From JAFDWI01 sp964544305 (lineage in GTDB: Bacteria > Actinomycetota > Acidimicrobiia > Acidimicrobiales > Iamiaceae): a stretch of DNA of 64,000 bases. This document shows, in pieces, positions 20,399 to 29,771 of this stretch. The notes under the pieces were generated by a model, which was not told the DNA's origin, ran no database searches, and saw only the letters and a list, made by a program, of their open reading frames with translations. Each line of letters starts with the position of its first letter. Positions within the stretch are counted from its first letter, which is position 1. The stretch lies in contig CAZJAZ010000006.1 in assembly GCA_964544305.1 (NCBI GenBank), positions 1 through 64,000 on the forward strand, written 5' to 3'. Position numbers and translations under genes: made by a program.

Positions 20399-21318
20399 CA
20401 CACACTCGCCCGCAAACGATTCACCTCAATGACTTGACGAACCGTGCGTGACCCGGCGCTCGCTCGCTCGACATGGACAACCATGTCAATCGCGCCACGG
20501 AGTTGCGACCGGGTCATCTCAACCCCGAGATCGCTGCGGCCTGCACAAGCCAGAACAACGAGTCGCTCGAGCGCATCTGAGGCGCTATTGGCATGCACGG
20601 TTGTCAATGAACCGCGGTGACCTGTGTGCATCGCTTGAATCATGTCGAGCGCTTCTGGGCCGCGACATTCACCGACGATGATGCGGTCTGGCCGCAGCCG
20701 AAGCGCGGTGCGAAGGAGTTGTGTCGTGGTAACTGCTCCGTTGCCTTCACAAAACGGCTCACGTGTCTGGAGCCGCACCACATGCTCACCGGGCAGATCA
20801 AGCTCGGCTGCGTCTTCGATCGTTACGATCCGCTCTGTCGGGTCAATGCAACCGGCCATCGCGTTCAGCAGAGAGGTCTTGCCGGCTCCGGTCGCTCCGG
20901 ACACCACAATGTTCAACCGACGTTCCACGGCTTCAACGAGTTGCGCTTGCAGCGCACCTTTGGCAAAGTCGGCGAGGTCTCGCCCTTTCACGGTGAAACG
21001 CCGAATCGCCAAACACGGACCATCAACGGCAATCGGCGGCAAAACAACATTGAGCCGCGACCCATCCGCGAGTCGAGCATCGACAATTGGTGATGTGCGA
21101 TCGACACGACGGCCAGAATCGATGAGGAGCCGCTCAATCGCCGCGTCAATATCTCGACGTTGCATCCACACCCCGGTATGGCGCAACTCCCCATTGACCT
21201 CAGACCAAACTTCCCCGGGACCATTGACCAAGACATCGCTCACGTTCGGATCGTCGAGGATCCCTAAGAGTTGCTCGGCGGGCAGATCACTTTGCGGGCG
21301 AAGCGTCAACCCACTCAC
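20398..21318 (-). CDS. cpaF: CpaF/TadA secretion ATPase
   Basis: A 306-residue type II/IV secretion ATPase that powers pilus assembly. The Walker A motif is SGATGAGKTSLL; the arginine-rich and Walker B region includes IIVGECRGPEALDMIQAMHTGHRGSLTTVHAN. The N-terminal domain is shorter than in proteobacterial CpaF. The GTG at 21318 overlaps the stop of the preceding CpaE/Ssd-like gene (GTGA). In M. tuberculosis the counterpart is Rv3659c. Confidence 0.93.
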   Translation of the reverse strand: MSGLTLRPQSDLPAEQLLGILDDPNVSDVLVNGPGEVWSEVNGELRHTGVWMQRRDIDAAIERLLIDSGRRVDRTSPIVDARLADGSRLNVVLPPIAVDGPCLAIRRFTVKGRDLADFAKGALQAQLVEAVERRLNIVVSGATGAGKTSLLNAMAGCIDPTERIVTIEDAAELDLPGEHVVRLQTREPFCEGNGAVTTTQLLRTALRLRPDRIIVGECRGPEALDMIQAMHTGHRGSLTTVHANSASDALERLVVLACAGRSDLGVEMTRSQLRGAIDMVVHVERASAGSRTVRQVIEVNRLRASV

Positions 21319-22022
21319 GCTGCGACCTCACACACGTCAATGAATGCACGTTCAACCGAGCGAGGCAAGCGCGCACACAACAGCCCCGCGTCAACAATGC
21401 GGGCAATCTGCGGTTCGCACTTCAGTTCTGCGACGACCGGTGCCCCGGTCACCGACGCAACGTCGTCGGCTCCGAGTGCACGGCCAGGCTCAGAGACCAC
21501 AATCACCCCGTCTGGCTGCAACGACGAGCACGCCGCATGCCGCATCGACAGATAGCAAGCCCGAGTCACTAACAAGGACGTGTCAGCAGCACGAACAAAT
21601 CGGTGACGAATACCGTCGTCGCAAGCCGGACTCACCGTTCCCGCATCAACGATGACCGTGCGACCATCAGCATGAAGGCGTTTGAGCAGTGGGGTGAGCG
21701 CATTCAACGAGGCAACTGCAGACCGACTCGACCCCCAAGGCAAAATCGAAAGGCGCTCGTCAACACGCATCTCAAGAGCCGCGAGCGCACCGGGCAATCC
21801 AGCCGAACCACTTGCGAAGCCACCGGCTTCGGTGGTCGTTTGAATCCAATCAAGCACACCCTCTGGCGTTGGCGCATCCAAACCGAGTACGGCGGGCACA
21901 TCACCCGCAAGATCAACAAGGAGCACGTCATTTTGCACACGACGCACCATTGCAAGACCAAGGCACGACGCGACAACCGTCGTGCCTGAACCACCCTTCA
22001 CCGACCAACACGTCACGATCAT
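21315..22022 (-). CDS. CpaE/Ssd-like P-loop ATPase
   Basis: A 235-residue ParA/MinD-superfamily protein with a modified P-loop SVKGGSGTTVVAS at residues about 6-18, LLVDLAGDVPAVLG as the second nucleotide motif and a VIVDAGTV segment. In actinobacteria this family, named Ssd or septum-site determining protein in Rv3660c, precedes cpaF and localises the Tad machine. The ATG at 22022 was chosen because the preceding codons add a hydrophobic stretch foreign to the family. GAGAGG lies upstream with a longer than ideal spacing. It is divergent from the HAD hydrolase. Confidence 0.85.
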   Translation of the reverse strand: MIVTCWSVKGGSGTTVVASCLGLAMVRRVQNDVLLVDLAGDVPAVLGLDAPTPEGVLDWIQTTTEAGGFASGSAGLPGALAALEMRVDERLSILPWGSSRSAVASLNALTPLLKRLHADGRTVIVDAGTVSPACDDGIRHRFVRAADTSLLVTRACYLSMRHAACSSLQPDGVIVVSEPGRALGADDVASVTGAPVVAELKCEPQIARIVDAGLLCARLPRSVERAFIDVCEVAA

Positions 22023-22144
22023 CGCGACACCATCCTCTCGAAAACCATGGAACTGGATCAGGAGGATGAGACACCCCAATAGGTGCTTCGCAACATAGGC
22101 CACGCGCTAAGGGCTGTCAACACCTCAGGAGAAAAGGTGATCAT

Positions 22145-23023
22145 GTGCCGAAACCGTTGCGGCGCAATCACGCACCCAAAACGCTGCGTTTGGCGCAGTG
22201 GGCACTACCGTTTGACGTCGTGAAGGCCGCGTTCTTTGACCTCGACAAGACCGTCATCGCTCGCGCATCAATGGTTGCGTTTGGCCCATCATTTCAGCGA
22301 GCCGGTCTGTTGTCGCGCTGGCTGGTCGCACGCGCCCTCTATGCACAACTCGTCTACCTGTATTTCGGAGCAGACGAACAACGCATGGCTCGCATGCGCA
22401 GCGCGGCGTTGCGAGTAATCACCGGTTGGGAACAAGCTCGTGTCGTTGAAATCGTTGACGAAACGCTCGAAAAAGTCATCGAACCCATCGTCTATTCCGA
22501 AGCGCTTGAACTCATCAAAGCCCACAAGGCGCAAGGTGACAAAGTCTTTATCGTCTCTGCTTCCCCAGAAGAGATCGTCGCCCCGCTTGCCCGCTTCCTT
22601 GGAGTCGACGAAGCCATCGCCACACGGGCACAACTTGACGAGAACGGTTGCTACACGGGTGAGGTTGAGTTTTACGCCTACGGGCCCAGCAAGGTCGACG
22701 CGATTCAGCGAGTCGCGCAACGCGACGGCATCGACCTCGACGCATCCTGGGCCTATTCAGACTCGGCAACGGACGAGCCAATGCTCAGTGCTGTTGGCAA
22801 TCCTGTGGTGGTCAACCCTGACCGAGACTTGGCCAAAATCGCGAAAACGCATGGGTGGGATGTCCGTCAGTTCGACCGACCAATCCGGCTTGAAAAATCG
22901 TTGACGACACCGACACCAACCAAAGTCGGTGTTGTGGTTGGAGGGACGGTCGCGCTCGGCGCGTCAGTCGCCGGAGGAATCGCCCTCCGGCGACGAACAA
23001 GGCCACACGGCCATCCTCGCTGA
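22145..23023 (+). CDS. HAD-superfamily IB hydrolase with C-terminal membrane segment
   Basis: A 292-residue phosphatase-fold protein. Motif I is FFDLDKTVIA, motif II is FIVSASPEE, the lysine lies in GPSK and motif IV is YSDSATDEPML. These are the SerB/IB-type motifs. Residues 255-275 form a hydrophobic segment (VGVVVGGTVALGASVAGGIAL) followed by a basic tail, so the protein is probably membrane-anchored. Rv3661 in mycobacteria has the same place and family. The GTG start at 22145 has AAAAGG about 8 bases away. Substrate unknown. Confidence 0.88.
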   Translation: MPKPLRRNHAPKTLRLAQWALPFDVVKAAFFDLDKTVIARASMVAFGPSFQRAGLLSRWLVARALYAQLVYLYFGADEQRMARMRSAALRVITGWEQARVVEIVDETLEKVIEPIVYSEALELIKAHKAQGDKVFIVSASPEEIVAPLARFLGVDEAIATRAQLDENGCYTGEVEFYAYGPSKVDAIQRVAQRDGIDLDASWAYSDSATDEPMLSAVGNPVVVNPDRDLAKIAKTHGWDVRQFDRPIRLEKSLTTPTPTKVGVVVGGTVALGASVAGGIALRRRTRPHGHPR

Positions 23024-23098
23024 TCAGGCTGGACGAAGCTTCTTTGCTGCAGCAGCACCGAGAGCGACGAGGACGATAAGGATGAGAAGCTTCTTCAT
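23024..23098 (-). CDS. 24-residue membrane microprotein
   Basis: A very short frame reads MKKLLILIVLVALG, then AAAAKKLRPA and stop. It is one transmembrane helix with basic ends, a kind of small membrane protein found next to other genes in many actinobacteria, though no family name is claimed. Its stop sits directly after the HAD hydrolase stop (TGA then the reverse TGA), with no spacer. No strong ribosome binding site is seen, so expression is not certain. It is too short for usual gene finders. Confidence 0.5.
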   Translation of the reverse strand: MKKLLILIVLVALGAAAAKKLRPA

Positions 23099-23179
23099 GG
23101 CGAGCCATCATAGAAGCCCACGAGCTCACTCGAAACCTCAAGGCAGTTTTGGTCAATTACCTTCCCCGTGCAAGTTCGT

Positions 23180-25342
23180 TCAACACGGTGAGGATGTCAC
23201 GGGTGCAACGTCTATGAGCCACAACACCCCACCTTCGCCTCGTAGGACTGGCGATCTCACAATTACTCGTGCGGCCCGAGCCCGCAACGTCCAGCGGGCC
23301 CCACGTGACCACGTAATCGGAGATTCCGTTGGCGTCCAGACAAGCACATCTGTCACGTGCAGCGAATGAACGAGTGACCACCATTGCGTACACGAGGCTG
23401 GCTTGGCGACTCTTCCGCCTTGCAGTGACGAAAGTGAAACGACGCGATTCTTTAGCGTCGGCCCCATCCATCGATAGGAATACAGAATTGCATTGGCCCG
23501 TTGTGCGTGACCTCCTCTGCCCACGGCCGCAGGTTCACCAGTCGAATTCGCTGCATAGGAATAAGGTTCAACGCCAATCACCCGTCCATGCGAATTTCGC
23601 ACCCACACTTGCAATTCGGTGGTTGAACTTTGACCGCTGTATCGATGCGCTCGATACAACGGATTCACACTCACCAACGTTGCGCCGAAGAGCACCAGAC
23701 CTACCCATGCAATCTTTTCAACATCGACTGACACAACGTGGTTGCGCGCTGACGTTGCGAACCATGCTCCTGCCACGGTCGCGGCAAAAACCCATGCCCA
23801 GACAACAATTCGGGTGGAGTGATGCGTCGGATTCAGAACCATATCTTGGAATGGTTGTGCCATCGCTCCAATGACGGTGGCAGTTATCAGAACACAGGCC
23901 AGTATCCAAACAACTCGAGTTCTTCGACCAATAAGAACCATTGATGCGAGGAGTCCAAGAAGCACTCCGGGCACGACATATCTGAGATTGGCGTAGAGGT
24001 TGAGGAAAATCCCGTTCTTTACATACTGAGGCGCACTCAGTCCAGTAACGAGAGATATGAGCGTTACAAAGCCCAACACGCGTTCCTCAGCCGTAAATTT
24101 TGGCAGCACGAGGAGTGATGAGCCAGCCAAACTCAGGACGACAATAATTGCCCATCCCGGTCCAAATGCGGAGCTCAGCGCGAGACCCACATAGTCATGA
24201 AAGAGGCTGACCCGAAACAATGTCGGGTACAAGGGTCCAAGAAAGTCTTCTCCAAAGACATGGACCGCCGACAAGTGGACTGGCCCAAGGGACAATCCCA
24301 ATTCCGGTATTGGGTTCTTGAATCGAACGACATTCCTGGCGTACCAAAACGAGCCCGTTGCGAAAAAGCCCATTCCAAGGGCGAACAAGCACTTCGATGA
24401 ACTTCTTTTTCGTGCAAGAAGCAGTGCGACTGATGCGATGATGACGGCAACCGCTGGACCAAGAACGACCAGCTTTGACGCGGCCGCAAGACCGGCGCCG
24501 AGTCCTACCATGAGCTGGACTCCCCATTGATCATGTTCGCGTTGAATGAGAAAGGCAACCGCTGTGATCAACCCAGCCAAGCCCATCATTTCTGCCAATG
24601 CAGATGCTGCCTCAAACTGCACCATCAGCTGTGATGAAAGGACGATGCACGTTGCGATGACTGAAAGGTGTGGTTGCGAAAATCTCCGTCCAATGACCCA
24701 GGCTCCAAGGATGACGACGAGAGCCCATCCCAGATTTATCAGCGGAGAAAAGATGTCCGATCCCAACGCAATTATTCCAAGTGCGTGATACACGCTTGCA
24801 CCAAATGGATAGGTCGCAGTCACGACGTCCGATTCGTACAATTTGAGCGGCAGGAACTTTCCCGACTGCACAAAATTCGCGGCGGCCGGCAAGTGATACC
24901 AAAGCGAATCCCAACCGAGAATCCCATACCTATACACCGTTGGCGTCTGCGACGTCCACAATGCGAACGTCGCACCAATTGAGGCACCAGTTGCAGCTTT
25001 TTGCCAAGTTGGCACGTCGGTGCTCGCGGAGGCTCGCTCGGTTGGCTCAAGGTCACCGTTGCCAAAAGATCCCCACACATACAGAGCAATCCCCACAATG
25101 AGGCATCCCATTCCCACCGCAAAAGCACGGAACACTCCGAATGCACCTGTCACATTGCTGACGACTGTCAGGGCGCTCAGCACCAGAATGATGTCTGCAA
25201 GCCAGGCCTCTGGGCCACTCCATGCGGAGACGAGGCGCCGACGCGCCCGTCGAGCGCCCACAATGATCACGGCAAGCACGCCCGCAGACACAATGAAACC
25301 AATCGCGAGTCGCCATTGGTTTGTGCTCTGTGGCGCAAACAC
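23180..25342 (-). CDS. Polytopic membrane protein, GT-C glycosyltransferase-like
   Basis: A 720-residue protein with about 13 transmembrane segments and a soluble C-terminal part of roughly 150 residues. The DSLWYHLPAAANFV segment in the first large loop resembles the acidic, aromatic loop of GT-C sugar-lipid-dependent glycosyltransferases, and an Arg-Asn-rich loop follows later. A role in cell-envelope glycosylation is inference; the donor and acceptor are unknown. The GTG start at 25342 is the first possible after purH (stop at 25357); no ribosome binding site is obvious, so a later start cannot be excluded. It is followed by the microprotein at 23024 on the same strand. Confidence 0.75.
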   Translation of the reverse strand: MFAPQSTNQWRLAIGFIVSAGVLAVIIVGARRARRRLVSAWSGPEAWLADIILVLSALTVVSNVTGAFGVFRAFAVGMGCLIVGIALYVWGSFGNGDLEPTERASASTDVPTWQKAATGASIGATFALWTSQTPTVYRYGILGWDSLWYHLPAAANFVQSGKFLPLKLYESDVVTATYPFGASVYHALGIIALGSDIFSPLINLGWALVVILGAWVIGRRFSQPHLSVIATCIVLSSQLMVQFEAASALAEMMGLAGLITAVAFLIQREHDQWGVQLMVGLGAGLAAASKLVVLGPAVAVIIASVALLLARKRSSSKCLFALGMGFFATGSFWYARNVVRFKNPIPELGLSLGPVHLSAVHVFGEDFLGPLYPTLFRVSLFHDYVGLALSSAFGPGWAIIVVLSLAGSSLLVLPKFTAEERVLGFVTLISLVTGLSAPQYVKNGIFLNLYANLRYVVPGVLLGLLASMVLIGRRTRVVWILACVLITATVIGAMAQPFQDMVLNPTHHSTRIVVWAWVFAATVAGAWFATSARNHVVSVDVEKIAWVGLVLFGATLVSVNPLYRAHRYSGQSSTTELQVWVRNSHGRVIGVEPYSYAANSTGEPAAVGRGGHAQRANAILYSYRWMGPTLKNRVVSLSSLQGGRVAKPASCTQWWSLVHSLHVTDVLVWTPTESPITWSRGARWTLRARAARVIVRSPVLRGEGGVLWLIDVAPVTSSPC

Positions 25343-25356
25343 GTTCGGTCTAATTG

Positions 25357-26898
25357 TTAGTGGAGGAAGTGGCGTTCGCCGGTGAACACCATGGCGAGGC
25401 CAAGTTCGTTCGCTTTGGCGATGTTGTCGTCGTCACGCATCGCACCACCGGGTTGAATGATCACCGCAGCGCCAGCTTGCGCGGCCGCTTCAATGCCATC
25501 GGCAAACGGGTAGAACGCATCCGACGCGCACGCGCCGCCGTTTGCTCGCCCATCAGCCTTCGTGGCTGCCAGCAAACCCGACTCAACCCGATTCTGTTGG
25601 CCCGCACCAATCCCCCACGCGGTTTGATCTTTCACGAGCACAATCGCGTTTGACTTCACCCAACCCACGAGACGCCACGCTAATTGCGCATCGGCGAATT
25701 CTGCTTCGGTTGGCTGACGAGTTGTCACGACCTGCCAATCATCACGGGTTGACGCAAAATGATGCGCATCTTGCAACAAGTAACCGTCACCAATTTGGCG
25801 CAGCTCAAAAGGTTCCGTGCCAGGCAGGGGTGCCGTGAGTATGCGGGTGTTCTTACGTCGACCAATCAGCGCATCAATCACACCGTCGTCGTAACCCGGC
25901 GCGATAACAACGTCAGCCTGAGCGGCCGCAACCATCTTTTCAACCGTGGCCGCGTCGACCGACCGGTTGAACGCTACAATCCCACCGAAAGCCGAACGGC
26001 TATCACATTCGTAGGCACGCTGATACACGTCAGCTAACTCGCCCCCCACCGCGACGCCACAGGGGTTCGCGTGTTTCACGATCACAACACCAGGTTCGTC
26101 GCCAAGATCGTGCACGCATCGCCATGCCGCATCCGCATCAAAAATATTGAGGTAACTCAACGCCAATCCCGAATGCTGCTCCACGCCATCGAGCCATGTC
26201 GTCGAGCCAATTCGCCGGTAGCGAGCCCCTCGTTGATGCGGATTCTCACCGTAGCGGTTGGTGTCAACTTTCTCGAGCGCTACGTGATAGGTGGGCGGCA
26301 ATTCGCTCTGGTCGATTGCCCCTTGTGTGTCGAACCAGCCCACAATCGCGGCATCATATGCGGCCGTTGTCGCAAAAGCTTTTCGGGCGAGTTCGAGACG
26401 AAGTTGGTCACCAATGACGCCATCGATACGTACTGCGTCTGCGATTCGCTCGTAATCAGAAGGGTCAACGACAACAGCAACAAAGGCGTGGTTTTTTGCG
26501 GCGGCCCGAATCATCGCGGGGCCACCAATGTCGATCAGGTCAACCGCGCCCGCCGAGCCACCATGCGTGAAATCGGCCGGGTCGCTTCCAAACGGGTACA
26601 AGTTGGCTACGACGAGATCAATTGCCTCAATGCCGTGCTCGGCCATGTCAGTCTGGTGGGTTGGGTCTGTCGGATCCGCCAAAATCCCGCCATGGATTTT
26701 GGGGTGCAACGTCATGACCCGGTGCCCCAAGATTGCTGGCGTTCCCGTGTACTCAGTGGTATCGACAACTACAAGGCCAGCGTCACGCAGGGCGCTTGCC
26801 GTTCCGCCGCTCGATAAGAGGTCCCAGCCCGCGTCAGCTAACGCTCGGGCGAGTTCCACCACACCGGACTTGTCATAAACGGAAAGAAATGCGCGCAT
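25357..26898 (-). CDS. purH: Bifunctional AICAR transformylase/IMP cyclohydrolase
   Basis: A 513-residue enzyme that carries out the last two steps of purine synthesis. The N-terminal IMP cyclohydrolase has VYDKSGVVELAR and DIGGPAMIRAAAKNH; the AICAR transformylase part has VDTNRYGENPHQRGARYR, VIVKHANPCG and AFGGIVAFN. The ATG at 26898 has AGAGG upstream; the frame can be read from a TTG at 26910 that overlaps purN. It follows purN closely, a conserved purine operon. Confidence 0.96.
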   Translation of the reverse strand: MRAFLSVYDKSGVVELARALADAGWDLLSSGGTASALRDAGLVVVDTTEYTGTPAILGHRVMTLHPKIHGGILADPTDPTHQTDMAEHGIEAIDLVVANLYPFGSDPADFTHGGSAGAVDLIDIGGPAMIRAAAKNHAFVAVVVDPSDYERIADAVRIDGVIGDQLRLELARKAFATTAAYDAAIVGWFDTQGAIDQSELPPTYHVALEKVDTNRYGENPHQRGARYRRIGSTTWLDGVEQHSGLALSYLNIFDADAAWRCVHDLGDEPGVVIVKHANPCGVAVGGELADVYQRAYECDSRSAFGGIVAFNRSVDAATVEKMVAAAQADVVIAPGYDDGVIDALIGRRKNTRILTAPLPGTEPFELRQIGDGYLLQDAHHFASTRDDWQVVTTRQPTEAEFADAQLAWRLVGWVKSNAIVLVKDQTAWGIGAGQQNRVESGLLAATKADGRANGGACASDAFYPFADGIEAAAQAGAAVIIQPGGAMRDDDNIAKANELGLAMVFTGERHFLH

Positions 26899-26906
26899 TG
26901 GGCCTC

Positions 26907-27488
26907 TCAAATATTCGTGGTTGGGGTAAGTTCGATACGACCATCAACAACTGCTTGAATCGTCGCCGGATAAATCTGCCGCTCAACTGCTTTGATGCGT
27001 TCGTGCAGACTTGATTCGTCATCATCGGCCAGAACGTCGACCGCCTGCTGAGCGAGAATCATGCCGGTGTCAACCTCAAGGCCTGCCACGTGAACGGTAC
27101 ATCCGGTCACTTTGACGCCGTGAGCAAGAGCATCACGAACCGCATGCCATCCGGGAAACGAAGGAAGGAGCGCCGGATGTGTGTTGAGGATGCGACCGCC
27201 ATACCGGTCGTGCATGGGTGCCGAAAAAATTGTGCCCCAACCGGCCATCACCACGAGGTCGATGGACCGCTCGGTGAGTACGTCCGCGACTTGAATGCTG
27301 TAGGCATCACGGTCGAAAGTGGCACCAAAGTCGTCACGTTCAATCAATGTGTGATCAACGCCCGCATGCTCAGCCCGCTTCAAGCCCTGGCATGGTCGAT
27401 CTGCCACGACGAGTGCAATGGAAACCGGTTGTGCAATGATCGCCTCCAGAATCGTCCCTGATCCTGAGACCAACACGGCCACTCGCAC
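26907..27488 (-). CDS. purN: Phosphoribosylglycinamide formyltransferase
   Basis: A 193-residue enzyme that transfers a formyl group from 10-formyltetrahydrofolate to GAR. The fold begins AVLVSGSGTILEAII, and the active-site segment reads RILNTHPALLPSFPGWHAVRDAL with the catalytic Asn, His and downstream Asp in LEVDTGMI. The usual AGFMRIL motif is varied to AGWGTIF. The GTG start at 27488 is the only one near. It lies upstream of purH with a few bases between the purN stop and the purH ATG. Confidence 0.94.
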   Translation of the reverse strand: MRVAVLVSGSGTILEAIIAQPVSIALVVADRPCQGLKRAEHAGVDHTLIERDDFGATFDRDAYSIQVADVLTERSIDLVVMAGWGTIFSAPMHDRYGGRILNTHPALLPSFPGWHAVRDALAHGVKVTGCTVHVAGLEVDTGMILAQQAVDVLADDDESSLHERIKAVERQIYPATIQAVVDGRIELTPTTNI

Positions 27489-27601
27489 GATTCACGACGC
27501 TAGCAGCCCATCACCAATGTGACGTAGGGCAAGGTCCGAATGACCGAGTATTGCGTCTACTACGCTACAAGCCAATCATTCCCTTTGAAGGAGATGCGAA
27601 C

Positions 27602-28228
27602 ATGGATGACGTCAAGCTTGGAAAGCTCGTCACACTTATCGGTGCCGGAGTGACGCTAATCTTCAGTTTCCTGCCGTGGGTTTCATTTAATGGCTTTGGC
27701 TCTCGTAGCGCATGGGGCTCAGGCCTTTTTCCGATGGCAACGTGGGCGCCAATCTGTGCCGCAGTCGTGGGATTCTGCGTCGCTGCCGAACAATTCAAGT
27801 TTGTGAATATTCCAAAGAAGATCTGGGAGTTCACCCTTGATCAGGTTGTGCTGATTCTGTCGATCTTTTGCCTTGTCATCACGCTGAGCTACCTTGCGAT
27901 GGATAAAGGCGGCGCCGGCATGGGATTCGGCCTGATCTTGAGCTTCCTTGGCACGTGCGCCATGGTGGGCGGCTTCTTCATGGACAAACTCAATGTCGGC
28001 GTTGCGAGCGGCTCGACACCGTTTCAGCAACCCGGGTTCCCTGGTGCTCCAGGGCAAACTGGCGGGCCAACGCCTCCAGCGCCGCAGGGTTATGCACCAC
28101 CTCCCGCCGCCAGCCAGGCCCCTCCCGCGCCACAAGATTACGCACCGCCAGCGGCGCCGCAAGCGCCACCGGCATCATCATCGCCTTGGGAACAGCCGCC
28201 AGCATCGCCGGAACCCGGCGCGTTCTGA
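27602..28228 (+). CDS. Four-helix membrane protein with proline-rich tail
   Basis: A 208-residue protein with four predicted transmembrane helices in residues 10-125 and a low-complexity C-terminal part of about 60 residues rich in Pro, Ala and Gln, which should be cytoplasmic or extracellular depending on topology. The ATG at 27602 has GAAGGAG at an ideal spacing, giving confidence in the start. The tail resembles DUF-type actinobacterial membrane proteins with repeats of APPA and PQGYAPP. Function is unknown. It is transcribed away from purN and converges on the ABC1 kinase gene. Confidence 0.75.
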   Translation: MDDVKLGKLVTLIGAGVTLIFSFLPWVSFNGFGSRSAWGSGLFPMATWAPICAAVVGFCVAAEQFKFVNIPKKIWEFTLDQVVLILSIFCLVITLSYLAMDKGGAGMGFGLILSFLGTCAMVGGFFMDKLNVGVASGSTPFQQPGFPGAPGQTGGPTPPAPQGYAPPPAASQAPPAPQDYAPPAAPQAPPASSSPWEQPPASPEPGAF

Positions 28229-28245
28229 TCGACGATTGGCTCGCG

Positions 28246-29745
28246 CTATTCGCCGAGGCCAGACATGATCTGCGATAACTCGGCAGGATAACGCTCCATG
28301 AAGTAACCGAAAATCGGTTGAATCTGTGCAAGCAAGTCGGTCCCCGGCGCGAGCGATGCGGCGAATCCGTTCAAGTACAACAAGTTTTTAAAGAACAACA
28401 CGAGTTCGCTCGGCAACTTGAAACCGTTCGTGATCAGCACTCGAATCACGGCACCAAGCGCCTGTCCGAGTTGGTCAACTTCAAGCTTTTCGGTGCGCGA
28501 TAGGAGCGCTGGGTCAACGGCGTTGAGTGCATCGTTGACTTCTTGGGCGAGCGCATCCACATCGACATCGTCTGGCACCGCCCCGAAACGTTGCATGCCA
28601 CGTATCTGTTGGCGAGTGTTGTTCGCTGCGAACCCAAAGAGAAACTCGACCGTTGCGGCACGCTGCGCTGCGTCGAGGCGACCGGCAATCCCAAAATCAA
28701 TCAGTGAGAAATCGCCTTCCGGTGAAATCAACACGTTCCCAGCGTGCAAGTCGCCGTGAAATATTCCGTACGCGATCGTGTGCTCGAGCACGCTCGTGAT
28801 CGCCAGATTCAACAGCCGTTCACCATCGACCGCATCCGGATAGGTTTCAAGCGCTTTGTCGTAAGGTACGCCGACCACCCGGGTCATGCACAACACGTTC
28901 TCGGCAACAAGATGGGGAATCGGTTGCGGGAACGTGGCGTAGTCGTGTCCAGCGGCTTCGGATGCGAGCGCAAGTTCAACCTGGTTCACCGCTTCAAAAC
29001 GGAAATCGATTTCTTCGAGGACGAGTTGCGCAAAGAGCTCGACAAAGCCCGGCAGGTTTGCTGAGCGCATGGTTTTTGACGCCCGTTCCGCCGCGCTCGC
29101 CGCGAGCGCCATTGCCCGTAGGTCGGTTGCGAACTGTTCACGCAAGCCCGGCCGGCGGAATTTGATCACCACGTCGGTGCCATCGGGCAGCTTTGCGGCA
29201 TGGACTTGGCCGATTGAGGCCGCCCCGAGTGGTTCTGGATCGAAGTCGTCAAGCACGGCGTCGATTGGGACACCAAACGTGTCGACGAAAACCTGTTCGA
29301 CCATGCCGTCGGGCATAGCGGGAACCGTGTCCCGGCACCAGTCGAATGCTTCGACCCATTCGGTCGGAAGCAAGCCCTGCGCAGTGGCAATGAACTGACC
29401 GAGTTTCACGAAGGTCGGGCCACCGGCTTTGACGACTTCTTGCATGTGGCGGAGTGCAACGGTTGGATCGAGCGCTCGGTCGGAGGCCATTTGTTTGACG
29501 TCAGCAGCCAGACCAGGCACTGCAGCGCGAGCGGCGCGTGCGCCGGTACGCCCGACCGCACGGAGCGAGGACGGGCGAAGGCTGGGGCGGGCGAGTTCTG
29601 CGGCTTCACGGGCGGTTTCGGCACGTGCACCTGGTGCCCAGGCAAGCCAGAGCTGAGCAAAGTCTGCAAGACCCGGGCGGTCGTGTATGCGCTTGGAATT
29701 CGCGAGTAACTCGAATCGATCGGGAAGCGGGGGAAGCTCAGCCAT
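28246..29745 (-). CDS. AarF/ABC1/UbiB-family atypical kinase
   Basis: A 499-residue protein of the AarF/ABC1 group. Seen motifs are the KxGQ-type signature KLGQFIATAQGLLP, the AASIGQVHAAKLPDG loop, VVIKFRRPG as the ATP lysine region and FHGDLHAGNVLI with DFGIAGRL as the catalytic and metal motifs. Family members are linked to quinone or lipid homeostasis; the role here is inferred only. The C-terminal end has a hydrophobic stretch. The chosen ATG at 29745 has GGAGG only two bases away. The open frame continues 28 codons upstream, but that part is translated from the palindrome at 29772 and is not likely coding. Confidence 0.87.
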   Translation of the reverse strand: MAELPPLPDRFELLANSKRIHDRPGLADFAQLWLAWAPGARAETAREAAELARPSLRPSSLRAVGRTGARAARAAVPGLAADVKQMASDRALDPTVALRHMQEVVKAGGPTFVKLGQFIATAQGLLPTEWVEAFDWCRDTVPAMPDGMVEQVFVDTFGVPIDAVLDDFDPEPLGAASIGQVHAAKLPDGTDVVIKFRRPGLREQFATDLRAMALAASAAERASKTMRSANLPGFVELFAQLVLEEIDFRFEAVNQVELALASEAAGHDYATFPQPIPHLVAENVLCMTRVVGVPYDKALETYPDAVDGERLLNLAITSVLEHTIAYGIFHGDLHAGNVLISPEGDFSLIDFGIAGRLDAAQRAATVEFLFGFAANNTRQQIRGMQRFGAVPDDVDVDALAQEVNDALNAVDPALLSRTEKLEVDQLGQALGAVIRVLITNGFKLPSELVLFFKNLLYLNGFAASLAPGTDLLAQIQPIFGYFMERYPAELSQIMSGLGE

Positions 29746-29771
29746 GGCCTCCAAATCTACTTCGCAGAGAT

